The notes beneath the pieces are model-generated. The model saw only the letters and a program-made list of their open reading frames with translations, ran no database searches and was not told the origin of the DNA. Both the position numbers and the translations under genes were made by a program. DNA of 64,000 nucleotides, from positions 62,001-126,000 of the forward strand of contig NZ_JACJQJ010000008.1 of NCBI RefSeq assembly GCF_014696615.1, written 5' to 3'. Positions 8,919 through 18,210 of the stretch are shown one piece after another. Source of the stretch: Nostoc linckia FACHB-104 (lineage in GTDB: Bacteria > Cyanobacteriota > Cyanobacteriia > Cyanobacteriales > Nostocaceae). Each line of letters opens with the position of its first letter. The first letter of the stretch is position 1.

Positions 8919-8996
8919 CCACCCACAAGGGGTGGGGTTTCTATCTACCTTGGGAAACAAGGATTTTTTCGCCCACTAGGGGCGAGGTTTTAAACC
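8919..8996. other. Cluster of four consecutive hairpins; possible transposon end remnant or structured RNA
   Basis: Within 78 bases there are four adjacent inverted repeats: CCACCC/GGGTGG (8919-8924, 8930-8935, loop ACAAG), CCTTG/CAAGG (8948-8952, 8958-8962), TCGCCC/GGGCGA (8969-8974, 8980-8985, loop ACTAG) and the palindrome GGTTTTAAACC (8986-8996). The look is that of the right end of IS200/IS605-type elements of cyanobacteria, where such hairpins belong to the tnpB guide-RNA region, but no tnpA or tnpB frame is present. A further inverted repeat, GATGAATGT/ACATTCATC, lies at 9050-9058 and 9081-9089. The rest of the 8831-9370 gap shows nothing I can name. Confidence 0.4.
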
Positions 8997-9370
8997 TAAC
9001 TTTTTCCGATAAAGAATTACATTGACTTAATATGTAGTTATTCTTAAGGGATGAATGTAAAGTAAAGATGTTCTAGAAGAACATTCATCATGCAATTTCG
9101 AGTGTCCCTTTTCTTGCTAATAGAAATTTAAATAATGTTTGCAGTACCTATATAGCAGAGAAAAGGTTAAAGGAGAAAGGGGATATTTTTAGTTGAAATT
9201 TTCGCAAGACAGCATAACCTGTCGCCAAACTATTAGAAGCGATCGCCTGATCCAATTTTATATAAGTAATTTTTATATTTAATATTAGTATTTCTAATTT
9301 TAAGCACTGTTGACGGTTTGTAACAATCCAGTTAGATTTGTTTACATAAGTAAATAAATATAAAAATCTT

Positions 9371-9538
9371 ATGTATACAAACACCAATAAAGAAAAAATA
9401 TTAAATAAATACGCTACTGAACCACAAATCTACGCTGTTTACCCAGATCCCGAGAAACAACGCCGCTACGCACTAAAAGCAGGATTCGCTACATTGCTTG
9501 TCAGTGCCTTAATATTAGTATCTTTGGTTGTTAGCTAA
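9371..9538 (+). CDS. psb34: Psb34-like one-helix protein (ssl1498 family)
   Basis: A 55-residue frame from ATG 9371 to TAA 9536-9538. The N-terminal half is soluble (LNKYATEPQIYAVYPDPEKQ), followed by a basic turn QRRY and one membrane helix of about 20 residues ending in LVSLVVS. This is the layout and much of the wording of the cyanobacterial ssl1498/Psb34 family, thylakoid one-helix proteins related to the high-light-inducible family that bind photosystem II assembly intermediates. The Leu-Asn-x-Tyr/Phe-Ala-x-Glu-Pro segment and the Pro-x-x-Gln-Gln/Arg-Arg-Tyr segment are what I recognise. It is a single-gene unit with its own terminator just downstream. The family name is from memory; the protein being real is near certain. 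Confidence 0.82.
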   Translation: MYTNTNKEKILNKYATEPQIYAVYPDPEKQRRYALKAGFATLLVSALILVSLVVS

Positions 9539-9594
9539 GATTTTTTACCTTCGGTATCAGTATCTCTCATCGTTATTTGGTTTTCTCCCCCTTA

Positions 9595-9621
9595 CCTCAG
9601 CTTGGTGGCTGAGGTTTTTTT
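9595..9621 (+). terminator. Rho-independent terminator of the psb34-like gene
   Basis: A perfect 7-bp stem CCTCAGC/GCTGAGG (9595-9601, 9608-9614) with loop TTGGTG is followed at once by seven T (9615-9621). It lies 57 bases after the stop codon. Confidence 0.88.
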
Positions 9622-9657
9622 ATTGGGGTTGATGGTAAGGGAAATGAAGAGGAGAAG

Positions 9658-9710
9658 CAATACTACTCGGTTAAGAGTTTTGAACTCAAAATAGCTTTTG
9701 GGAAAAAGGA
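9658..9710. repeat. Partial copy of the MITE-like element found at 5111-5236
   Basis: CAATACTACTCGGTTAA followed by GAGTTTTGAACTC and GGGAAAAAGG matches the left half of the element at 5111 with scattered changes. I do not see a matching right end or target duplication, so it is either truncated or badly decayed. Confidence 0.5.
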
Positions 9711-9827
9711 CTTTCAAGTCAGCCATTCACGCCGGGTTTTGGCACAACCAAGCATGAAAATTTGTCTTTCCCATGCCCATTTTCAAGTTAGAGAAAGCTG
9801 AGGAGGAAGAATCTGCCACTATGAAAA

Positions 9828-9935
9828 GGGGATAATACCAATTCAAAATTCAAAATTCAAAATTAAGAAAACCATATGTAGCAAGGGTTTTTGAGTTTGG
9901 ATCTGTTGCTGAATTTTGGAGAATTGGTATTACCC
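9828..9935. repeat. Imperfect inverted repeat (AATACCAATT...AATTGGTATT type)
   Basis: The left arm GGGGATAATACCAATTC (9829-9845) pairs with the right arm GAATTGGTATTACCCC (9920-9935). Inside the left arm are TTCAAAA heptamers that also pair with GAATTTTG at 9911-9918. The same outer arms occur in the element at 26413-26515, so this is a dispersed non-autonomous repeat. The remainder of the gap to ssrA shows no supported gene. Confidence 0.55.
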
Positions 9936-10206
9936 CTCTTTTGTTACTACGAGGAGAGAAAAATATACCCCTAACTTTGAATGCTAAACAAAATAATGAA
10001 TTGAGCGATCGCATATCTCCTTTGTCATTTAAATTCCCTTGTTGAAAATAGACGTAAACATAGGGTAGGGGTTTGGGATTATTCTCTGCCGAAGGTAACA
10101 AAAGAGGGATAATTTATTTTCTGGAAGTCCCTTACCATATTTTGAGGCTAAAAACAAAATCCACCTGAATATCAAATTATCAGGTGGACTTGTTCAATAT
10201 TATTAG

Positions 10207-10592
10207 TGGATCCGAGCAGAGTCGAACTGCTGTCCAAATTGGGTATTGACCTTCCGCTCATTCACAGGTTTAGCCTATCTAACCCTCAAGGCGGGAATCG
10301 TTCATTATCCCGAACGTAGGATGCTCTGATTAAGTCTTAGCTAGCAAGCCAACCAGAGAACACTTGCTAGAGCATCCGTTGGGGTTGGTCTCTAGCCCTT
10401 AACGGAGTCGGACTAAAGACGCTCGAACCTATAAGAGGCGTTTAGGCAGCTACTAGAGCTTCCCGACGAGCAAATTTTACGATATTGTTCGCATTTACTT
10501 TTGTTTTGAGCCTTGGATTTGCGAGAGGAGACTCACTCTCGACCTGAATCACAGAACAGCGTTCGCCAACCTGTCGAAACCGTGACGGACCC
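10207..10592 (-). ncRNA. ssrA: tmRNA (ssrA)
   Basis: On the minus strand the RNA begins GGGTCCGTCACGGTTTCGAC and ends TTCGACTCTGCTCGGATCCA; the ends form a 7-bp acceptor stem (GGGTCCG with CGGATCC) and a T-arm GTTCGACTC. CCA is not encoded. The tag frame lies at 10442-10492 and codes for ANNIVKFARREALVAA followed by TAA, the cyanobacterial proteolysis tag with its ALVAA end. The RNA rescues stalled ribosomes together with SmpB. It is a single-piece tmRNA, not the permuted two-piece form of some marine cyanobacteria. A TATAAT box on the minus strand (10610-10615) lies 17 bases upstream of the mature 5' end and is a plausible -10 element; no clear -35 box is seen. Confidence 0.97.
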
Positions 10593-11222
10593 ATGTGCTT
10601 CATACTTCAATTATAATACGCGCTTTGGGAAATGTGTGTTGAGACTAATAATTTTCTGAGCAAATATTATTTAGTATAATTAATAACTTTATTTTCTACG
10701 TGGTTTACCCATGTTTAGCCTACAACACTTTTGTAAAATGGTTTTTATTTTTTGAGGTGGGAAGTTAAACTTTCGGAAATTACGTATAATCTTGCTATTT
10801 AAATACAAAACTACAGTATAATTTCGGCTTACTAATGCGCTTGAGCGTCAGTATGATATGACCAGACATATATCAATAGGTACATTAAAGTAGTCATTAA
10901 AGCTTAGGTACGCTCTTGGGTTTAATCAGAGTGCATGAAAACATTTTGTCAATATTCAAGAGATTATGGCGGATAGCCATAATTTTAAATTGTTTGCCCT
11001 CCTCTTCTTAATTTACTTCCCTATTCCCCAGTCCCCATTCGTGAATTTGGTGTTCCGGTCAGTTGGATACAGAAACAATTTGCAGCATCTTTAGATATTA
11101 CTTACTTTAGGATTCAGTTTTGGGAAATGGGCTTGCTAAGCTTCAATCGCTAACTTATACAAACGATTTAAGCGTTGTTAAAGGAGGTACACAAACACAA
11201 GGGAAAATTATTACAAAATATT
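10593..11222. other. Intergenic region between ssrA and tpsB, with promoter-like sequences
   Basis: About 630 bases without a convincing gene. It holds the ssrA promoter on its left edge, two TATAAT boxes on the plus strand (10785-10790 and 10817-10822), and the family box TGGGAA at 11121-11126. An AAAGGAGGT at 11180-11188 looks like a strong ribosome binding site but has no in-frame start at the right distance. The tpsB frame is open upstream to a TTG at 11175. Confidence 0.4.
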
Positions 11223-12989
11223 ATGCAGAATCAATGTGTTTTTTTCAACCAGCAAATATTAACATCAAATTTTTTATTAAAACCTCTAACTTTCAGCATT
11301 GTTATAGCAGCAGTGTTGGGTAACTGTCAGAATACCTATGCCCAAACAGCTAATCCTCAAACCTTACCACCTGGCAGAGTAGAAGAAGTTCCGGTGACAC
11401 CGTTACCTGCGGATGTGCTACCGCAGCCACCAGAAACCAATCCCATACTACCCCCGCTACAATTACCAGATCAGTCCACTCCCTCTCAAGACGATCCCAA
11501 TGCTAAGTTTCGAGTAGATCGCATTGAAGTGGTAGGAAGTACAGTTTTCAAACCAGAACAGTTTGCCTCGATTACAGCTCCTTTTGTGGGTAAGGAACTC
11601 ACTTTTGCCGAGTTGTTACAAATCAAAGACGCAATTACCAAGCTGTACACTGATAACGGTTATGTCACCACAGGCGCATTGATTACACCGCAGACAGTAG
11701 AAGCTGGGGTAATCAAAATTCAGGTAATCGAAGGTAGTCTCCAGGAAATCAAGATTAGTGGTAATCGGCGATTGCGTAGTCAATATATTCGCGATCGCAT
11801 TCGACTGGGTGCAGGAACTCCCTTGAATGTGCCGCGCTTAATCGAAAAGTTGCAACTACTCCGCCTCGATCCACGCATTCAAAACCTCTCAGCTGAGTTA
11901 CAGATGGGGGTAACTCCGGGAAGCAATATATTACAAGTCGAAGTCCAAGAAGCCGACACCTTCAGCCTCACAGCATCTATAGATAATGGGCGATCGCCTA
12001 GTGTGGGTAGTTTCCGTCGGGGTGTGGATCTACAAGAAGCCAATTTACTCGGTTTAGGCGACACTCTCAGTATCGGATACGCCAATACCGATGGTAGTAA
12101 TACAGTCAATCTGAATTACACCCTCCCAATTAATGCCCATAATGGGACACTCTCTTTCGGCTTTAACAAAGGTTGGAATCGGGTAATTGAAGAACCATTC
12201 AGCGTTCTTGATATTCAATCGAATACCACATCTTACGAATTTGGCTATCGACAACCATTAATACAAAAACCTTCCCAGGAATTAGCGGTTGGGCTATCGT
12301 TCTCGCGTCAAGAAAGCCAAACTGAGTTAGGTATCGATAATATTGGGCCGTTTCGACTTTCACCCGGCGCAGATGCTCAAGGAAGAACCAATATTTCTGC
12401 CTTCCGCTTTTTTCAGGAATATACCCAACGTACTACCAGCCAAGTTTTTGCCGCGCGATCGCAATTTAGTTTAGGTGTAGATTGGTTTGGTGCCAATGTT
12501 AATGCAGATGAACCAGATAGCCGCTTTTTCTCTTGGCGAGGACAAGCGCAGTGGGTACGACAGTTAGCACCAGACACCCTATTTTTAGCGAGGGGCGATT
12601 TACAACTAGCAGCAGATTCCCTCGTACCGCTAGAGCAATTTGGTCTTGGTGGACAATTAAGTGTACGAGGCTATCGCCAAGATACATTGCTGACAGATAA
12701 TGGAATGCTATTCTCAGCAGAATTTCGGTTACCGATTTTGCGTGCCCCAAAAATAGGGGGAGTACTACAGCTGACACCCTTCATTGATGTAGGTAAAGGT
12801 TGGAATGTTAAGGGTAGCGATCCCTCACCAAGTACTTTGGTAGGTACTGGTGTAGGGCTGCTATGGAAGCAAAACAATAACTTCTCAGCCCGTATAGATT
12901 GGGGTATTCCCTTGACATCTGTAGAAGGGGAAAAGCGTAGTCTCCAAGAAAATGGTTTGTATTTCTCAGTGCAATATTCGCCATTTTGA
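11223..12989 (+). CDS. TpsB: outer-membrane pore of two-partner secretion (ShlB/FhaC/HecB family)
   Basis: Starting at ATG 11223 gives 588 residues with a signal peptide ending near NTYAQ; the frame is open from TTG 11175, which would add 16 charged residues before it, so I prefer the ATG. A proline-rich linker (residues ~45-92) leads into two POTRA domains (~95-170 and ~172-245: FRVDRIEVVGSTVF, IKISGNRRLRSQYI), which bind the TPS domain of the partner in the periplasm. The rest is a 16-strand barrel, with the VRGY loop-6 motif at 481-484 and a C-terminal strand ending VQYSPF. The role is ATP-independent export of TpsA proteins across the outer membrane. It is the only tpsB in the window, 122 bases before the first array gene on the same strand, so it presumably serves many TpsA partners. 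Confidence 0.93.
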   Translation: MQNQCVFFNQQILTSNFLLKPLTFSIVIAAVLGNCQNTYAQTANPQTLPPGRVEEVPVTPLPADVLPQPPETNPILPPLQLPDQSTPSQDDPNAKFRVDRIEVVGSTVFKPEQFASITAPFVGKELTFAELLQIKDAITKLYTDNGYVTTGALITPQTVEAGVIKIQVIEGSLQEIKISGNRRLRSQYIRDRIRLGAGTPLNVPRLIEKLQLLRLDPRIQNLSAELQMGVTPGSNILQVEVQEADTFSLTASIDNGRSPSVGSFRRGVDLQEANLLGLGDTLSIGYANTDGSNTVNLNYTLPINAHNGTLSFGFNKGWNRVIEEPFSVLDIQSNTTSYEFGYRQPLIQKPSQELAVGLSFSRQESQTELGIDNIGPFRLSPGADAQGRTNISAFRFFQEYTQRTTSQVFAARSQFSLGVDWFGANVNADEPDSRFFSWRGQAQWVRQLAPDTLFLARGDLQLAADSLVPLEQFGLGGQLSVRGYRQDTLLTDNGMLFSAEFRLPILRAPKIGGVLQLTPFIDVGKGWNVKGSDPSPSTLVGTGVGLLWKQNNNFSARIDWGIPLTSVEGEKRSLQENGLYFSVQYSPF

Positions 12990-13042
12990 TCAAAGCGAGA
13001 TAAAACCTTTGAATATAGCGCTCGCTCATTTCTGGGTATGTG

Positions 13043-13060
13043 GACTTAATTTATTAAGTC
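13043..13060. promoter_or_regulatory. Perfect palindrome before the first array tpsA; possible operator or attenuator
   Basis: GACTTAAT-TT-ATTAAGTC is a perfect 8-bp inverted repeat with a 2-base centre, 52 bases before the start of the gene at 13112. It could be a regulator site; it has no T-run, so a terminator is unlikely. Confidence 0.3.
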
Positions 13061-13111
13061 AATTTGAACTGTGGGCTATCAAGAGCGTACTAAAAAAGGA
13101 AAACAACTTCT

Positions 13112-15574
13112 ATGAAATTGGGCTGGCTAAAGAACATATTGCACAGTGGAATAGTTGTGGGTGCTACACTTGTCTGGAGTAGTTCTACCAACGCCCAAGT
13201 TGTACCGGATGGCACACTCAATACCACAGTCTCCGAAGGTAATAATAACTTTACCATCATCAACGGTACCCAGCAGGGAAATAATCTATTTCATAGCTTC
13301 AGCCAATTCTCTATACCTACAGGTAATTCTGCCCTATTTGACCATGAGATCAATGTGCAGAATATCTTCGCCCGTGTCACAGGTGGTAGTGTATCGAATA
13401 TTAATGGCATAATCCAAGCCAACGGTAGCGCCAATTTGTTTTTGCTAAATCCTGCTGGTATTCTATTTGGGCCTAATGCTCAATTGAATATTGGGGGTTC
13501 GTTTGTGGGGACGACTGCTAATAGTATCGTATTTGCAGATGGCTCGAAATTTAGTGCAACTGATACTTCATCATCTCCCTTATTAACTATTAGCGTTCCC
13601 GTTGGCTTACAGCTTGGTAGTAATCCGGGTTCAATTACCATTCAAGGACTAGGAAACAATGCCCAGTTAAGTGAATCGCTACCGGTATCTGGGCTAAACC
13701 TCGGTACCAGCGGATTACAACTCCAATCTGGAAAAACCCTAGCATTAGTAGGTGGCAATATTGCTGTAAATGGCGGACTAATCTCTGCACCTGGGGGACA
13801 AATCGCATTGGGTAGTATCAATAACGCCAGCGTAGTTCTCAATTCTATCCCTCAAGGATTTACGCTGACTTATCCCAATACTGCGAGTTTTGGAAATATT
13901 GAGCTTTCCCAACGAGCTTTAGTCTCTACACACGATGTCACTGGGGGAGGTAGAGGAGCCATTCAAGTTCAGGGAAAACAGGTAAGCATCCAAGATGGTT
14001 CCTTGATATTAGTACAAAATCGCAGTAACCAAACTGCTGGTGATATTGCCATCAATGCTACAGAGTCTTTAAACATCATTGGCAAGTCTCCAGATTTTAA
14101 GAGTTCCAGTAGTTTAGTAAATGAAACTTTATCCTCTGGTGCGGCGGGACATGTTATTGTCACAACCCCACGATTGAATATCGATCGCGGTGGGTATATT
14201 TTAACCCGTACCTTTAGTGCAGGGTCGGCTGGCAACATTGTAGTTAATGCTGATGATATGCGGGTCAATGGTTTTGCATTTGGCGATCCTTCTGCTTTTC
14301 GAGCAGTGAGCCTGGTATCAGCCGTTTCCTTTGGTAATGGCAAGGGTGGAAATATTTCCATTTCGACTCAAAACCTATCTGTTTCCGCTGGAGGCAATAT
14401 CGCCGCCAGACCCTATGGTGTTGGTAAGGGTGGCGATGTCAATGTGAAGGCAGATACGATTCAAGTGATAGGTGCGGGAGCGCCAACAGGTACCTATTTT
14501 AGTTTAATTTCTGCTGCTACATTTGGGCCTGGTGATGCAGGTAATTTGAAAATCGATACCCGCAAGCTGTCAGTTCAAAGTGGTGGTAGAGTATCGGCTT
14601 CTAGCATCATTTTAGGAAACGCTGGTTCCCTTACTATCAATGCCTCTGAATCAATTGATGTGAGTGGTGTAAAAGATGCAGAAAATCCCAGCTATATCGG
14701 TACAGCCGTGCTTCCTGTTGCTCTGTTTAGTAAAATTTCCCGTGCTAATGCAGGTAACACCACGATCAATGCCCCAACTTTTAACATTAGCAATGGTGCA
14801 AAAGTTTTTGTCGAAAACTTAGGCTCTGGTACAGCTGGTACTCTACAAATTAATGCCAATACTCTCAAACTCGACAATACGGCAAAAATCTCGGCATCTA
14901 CAAAAGCTGGAGAAGGGGGTAATATTAATCTCCAACTCCGAGATTTATTACTCATGCGTCATGGTAGTTTGATGAGTGCAGAAGCAGGTGGTAGTGGCAA
15001 TGGTGGCAATATTACGATCAATGCTCCTGTAGTTGTGGGTTTAGAAAATAGTGACATTATTGCTAATGCCGTCAAAGGACGGGGGGGTAATATTGAAATC
15101 ACTACTCAAAGCATCTTTGGATTGAAGTACCGGAACCAACTCACTCAGGAAAATGATATTACTGCAAGTTCCCAATTTGGTGTGAGTGGTATTGTTCAAG
15201 TCAATACTGTCGGTGTTGATCCCAATTCTGGGTTAGTGGAATTACCAGCAAATGTTACTGACTCTTCGCAACAAATTGCTAGTGGCTGTTCTGCAAATCA
15301 AGGCAGTAGCTTTGTTGCCACGGGAAGAGGGGGAATACCGCAAAATCCTATAAAGGAAGTGATGAGCGATCGCACTTGGTCTGACACTCGCGATTTAAGT
15401 GCATTTCACCAGTCAGAGTCCGTACAAGCACAAGTACCTCAATCACCAGAAACACTTGTCCAAGCTACATCTTGGCATCGTAATGCACTGGGAAAAATTG
15501 AGTTGGTTGCAGACAAATCTCCCTTGCAGGTACAACCACCTTTAACCTGCGCTGCTGTAGCTGACAAATCATAA
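13112..15574 (+). CDS. TpsA2: first TPS exoprotein of the tandem array
   Basis: The 820-residue product shows the plan shared by the array: signal peptide (to STNAQ), TPS domain with LFHSFSQFSIPTG and NPAGI (about residues 30-160), parallel beta-helix built from GGNI-x-hydrophobic-x-A repeats, the block GLENSDIIANAVKGRGGN, then DITASSQFG and a C-terminal module. That module has one Cys in ASGC, SSFVATGRGG, SDRTWSDTRDLSAF and a second Cys in LTCAAV near the end. AAAGGAAAA precedes the ATG as a ribosome binding site. The upstream box is degenerate (TGGGCT, 13072-13077) but sits 34 nt from the start. Closest relative in the window: TpsA3. Function as adhesin or matrix protein is inferred from the family. 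Confidence 0.9.
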   Translation: MKLGWLKNILHSGIVVGATLVWSSSTNAQVVPDGTLNTTVSEGNNNFTIINGTQQGNNLFHSFSQFSIPTGNSALFDHEINVQNIFARVTGGSVSNINGIIQANGSANLFLLNPAGILFGPNAQLNIGGSFVGTTANSIVFADGSKFSATDTSSSPLLTISVPVGLQLGSNPGSITIQGLGNNAQLSESLPVSGLNLGTSGLQLQSGKTLALVGGNIAVNGGLISAPGGQIALGSINNASVVLNSIPQGFTLTYPNTASFGNIELSQRALVSTHDVTGGGRGAIQVQGKQVSIQDGSLILVQNRSNQTAGDIAINATESLNIIGKSPDFKSSSSLVNETLSSGAAGHVIVTTPRLNIDRGGYILTRTFSAGSAGNIVVNADDMRVNGFAFGDPSAFRAVSLVSAVSFGNGKGGNISISTQNLSVSAGGNIAARPYGVGKGGDVNVKADTIQVIGAGAPTGTYFSLISAATFGPGDAGNLKIDTRKLSVQSGGRVSASSIILGNAGSLTINASESIDVSGVKDAENPSYIGTAVLPVALFSKISRANAGNTTINAPTFNISNGAKVFVENLGSGTAGTLQINANTLKLDNTAKISASTKAGEGGNINLQLRDLLLMRHGSLMSAEAGGSGNGGNITINAPVVVGLENSDIIANAVKGRGGNIEITTQSIFGLKYRNQLTQENDITASSQFGVSGIVQVNTVGVDPNSGLVELPANVTDSSQQIASGCSANQGSSFVATGRGGIPQNPIKEVMSDRTWSDTRDLSAFHQSESVQAQVPQSPETLVQATSWHRNALGKIELVADKSPLQVQPPLTCAAVADKS

Positions 15575-15636
15575 AAGTTACAAAAAATACTCGCTTGGGA
15601 AAAATAGATACAGAATCGAAAATTAGGAATCGGTGA

Positions 15637-18123
15637 ATGAAATTAGCATTTGTTGGCTTTGCTGTTTTTGGTGTAGTCTGCATCTGTGCTGTTGACAACA
15701 ATGTTGTTCACGCCCAAGTAACACCTGATCATACTCTCAACACTGTTGTGAATGGTAGTAATAATTACATCATAACCAATGGCACTCGTGTCGGCAACAA
15801 TCTATTTCATAGCTTTAGCCAATTCTCTATCCCTACTGGTGATTCTGTTTTGTTCAACAATGCTACTAGTGTCGAAAACATCTTCGCCCGTGTCACAGGG
15901 GGGAACATATCAAATATAGATGGCACAATCAGCACCCAAGGTAGTGCCAATTTATTCTTACTCAATCCTGTGGGGATTTTGTTTGGAGCTAACGCTAAAT
16001 TCAGCATCGGTGGTTCTTTTGTAGGGACAACTGCCGATAGCATCGTATTTGCGGATGGGTTGAAGTTTAGCACCACCAACACAACATCGCCAGCCTTATT
16101 AACTATGAGCGTCCCTGTGGGATTACAACTTGGCAGCAATGCAGGAACAATTACCGTTCAAGGAGATGGACACAATGGCCATGTTAGTACAATTTTTCAG
16201 GTATCTGGACTCAACATGGGATTAGAGCTACAATCTGGCAAAACCTTAGCATTAGTAGGTGGAAATATTGTCTTAGATGGCGGTTTAGTCTCTGTACCAG
16301 GAGGACAAATAGAACTGGGTAGCATCAGTAATGACAATGTGACGCTCAATTCCACTACTCAAGGATTCACCCTGAGTTATCCCAATACGGGAAGTTTTGG
16401 TAATATCACCCTGAGCAAATTAGCTTTGGTATCTACAGACGATATCAATATTGTCAATCAAGGAAATAGCGGAGCGATACACATTCAAGGGAAGCAGGTC
16501 AGCATCCGTGATGGTTCTTTGGTATTTGTTCAGAATCGTAGTAACCAAGCTGCTGGTAATATTGTTGTTAATGCTACAGAATCATTGAATATTATCGGTA
16601 AATCGCCTAATTTTAAAAGTTCTAGCAGTTTAGTCAATGACACTGTATCTTCTGCGGCAGCAGGAGATATCATCGTTAATACCCCGAAGTTAAATATTGA
16701 TCAAGCTGGTTACATTATCAACCGCACATTTAGTAATGCTTTTGGGGGCAACATTATCATCAATAGCGACACAATAGATGTCAGTGGGTTTGCACCCAAT
16801 GTCAATGAGTTTGCACCGAACGATTTTGCTCGTTTTGGATCTGTTAGCCAGATAACAGCTAGCTCTTTTAGCGCAGGACAGGGTGGAGATATTTCTATTA
16901 CTACCCAAGATTTATCTGTTTCAGCCGGAGCCAACATAACAACTAGACTTCATTCTTCAGGTAAAGGCGGCAATGTTAATATCAAGGCAGATACAATTCA
17001 GGTATTAGGTGCAGATGCACCAAGAGGTCTGTACCATAGTGTAATTTCGGCTTCCTCATTCGGGACTGGAGATGCAGGAATTTTGAATATTGACACCCGT
17101 AAACTGTCTGTTCAAGGTGGTGGAAGAGTATCGACTTCGAGCTTAGTTTTAGGAAATGCAGGTTCACTGACTATCAATGCTTCAGAATCGATTGATGTGA
17201 GTGGTAGGAAACCTGGAGATTCTTCCAGTTTTATTGGTAGTGCGGTTATTCCGCTGGCTCCGTATGAAAAGATTTCCCGTGCTAATGCAGGTAACACTAC
17301 AATTAACACACCCGCTGTTAACGTTTCTGATGATGCGATGATTCTTGTCAAAAATATTGGCTCTGGAGCAGCTGGTAATCTACTCATTAATGCCAATACT
17401 TTGACACTCAAAAATGGTGGAAACATTTTAGCCAATACAATATCAGGTAAAGGCGGTAACATCAATCTAAAACTGCGGGATGTATTATTGATGCGTCATG
17501 GTAGCTTGATAAATGCCGAAGCAGGTAGTAATGGCAATGGTGGGAATATTAATATTAACTCTCCCAATGTTATTGGTCTAGAAAATAGTGACATCATTGC
17601 CAATGCTGTACAAGGAAAAGGTGGCAATATTCAAATCACCACTCAGGGAATAATGGGTTTGGAGTACCGTAACCTTCTCAACCCTAGAGAAATTTTGAGT
17701 AATGACATTAGCGCTAGTTCCCAATTCAGTGTCAGTGGTACAGTCCAAATTAATAATGTTGGTGTTGACCCGAATTCCGCTTTAGTGGAATTACCAGAGA
17801 ATGTAAGCGATGCATCCCAACAAATAGCTAGCGGCTGTTCTAATACTAATAGTAGTAGTTTCGTGGCAACAGGAAGGGGTGGTGTACCGCAAAATCCTCT
17901 GCAAGAAGTGAGGAGCGATCGCACTTGGTCTGATATCCGCAATATCTCTGCATACCGTCAAAATAAACTAGTTACAACCTTCATCTCCAAATCACCAACA
18001 ACCCTCATCCAAGCAACAGGATGGCGACGTAATGCTCAAGGAAAAATTGAGTTAGTTGTGGATAATTCTTCTACCCAGGTGCAAACATCTTTAACTTGTG
18101 CTGCTGTTCCCAAGGATTTATAG
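15637..18123 (+). CDS. TpsA3: TPS exoprotein
   Basis: 828 residues, beginning MKLAFVGFAVFGVVCICAVD and cleaved near VHAQ. The TPS motif is NPVGI instead of NPNGI. The beta-helix is most similar to TpsA2: both share QDGS/RDGSL-VQNRSNQ-AGDI and the segment IIGKSP-FKSSSSLVN, so they are recent sisters. Before DITASSQF there is an inserted loop NLLNPREILSN that also occurs in TpsA4 and TpsA7. The start region and the box TGGGAA (15596-15601, 35 nt before ATG) closely match those of TpsA9 and TpsA10, which suggests exchange of 5' ends. It follows TpsA2 by 62 bases. Confidence 0.9.
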   Translation: MKLAFVGFAVFGVVCICAVDNNVVHAQVTPDHTLNTVVNGSNNYIITNGTRVGNNLFHSFSQFSIPTGDSVLFNNATSVENIFARVTGGNISNIDGTISTQGSANLFLLNPVGILFGANAKFSIGGSFVGTTADSIVFADGLKFSTTNTTSPALLTMSVPVGLQLGSNAGTITVQGDGHNGHVSTIFQVSGLNMGLELQSGKTLALVGGNIVLDGGLVSVPGGQIELGSISNDNVTLNSTTQGFTLSYPNTGSFGNITLSKLALVSTDDINIVNQGNSGAIHIQGKQVSIRDGSLVFVQNRSNQAAGNIVVNATESLNIIGKSPNFKSSSSLVNDTVSSAAAGDIIVNTPKLNIDQAGYIINRTFSNAFGGNIIINSDTIDVSGFAPNVNEFAPNDFARFGSVSQITASSFSAGQGGDISITTQDLSVSAGANITTRLHSSGKGGNVNIKADTIQVLGADAPRGLYHSVISASSFGTGDAGILNIDTRKLSVQGGGRVSTSSLVLGNAGSLTINASESIDVSGRKPGDSSSFIGSAVIPLAPYEKISRANAGNTTINTPAVNVSDDAMILVKNIGSGAAGNLLINANTLTLKNGGNILANTISGKGGNINLKLRDVLLMRHGSLINAEAGSNGNGGNININSPNVIGLENSDIIANAVQGKGGNIQITTQGIMGLEYRNLLNPREILSNDISASSQFSVSGTVQINNVGVDPNSALVELPENVSDASQQIASGCSNTNSSSFVATGRGGVPQNPLQEVRSDRTWSDIRNISAYRQNKLVTTFISKSPTTLIQATGWRRNAQGKIELVVDNSSTQVQTSLTCAAVPKDL

Positions 18124-18210
18124 TACGAAATCAAAACTCTTCATCTGTCACAAAAATACCTTGATTGGGAACTCTAATACTATCTATTCAAGAGATTATT
18201 AATATATATT

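Noticed and set aside
9050-9089. tRNA or riboswitch reading of the GATGAATGT/ACATTCATC hairpin
   Set aside because: The fold is a single stem with an inner GTTCT/AGAAC stem, with no cloverleaf arms or known aptamer core.
9148-9387. 79-codon minus-strand frame before the psb34-like gene
   Set aside because: AT-rich, no motif, and it overlaps the start of the clearly recognisable small gene on the other strand.
9850-10101. 83-codon minus-strand frame
   Set aside because: It covers the inverted repeat at 9828-9935, has no recognisable domain and no ribosome binding site.
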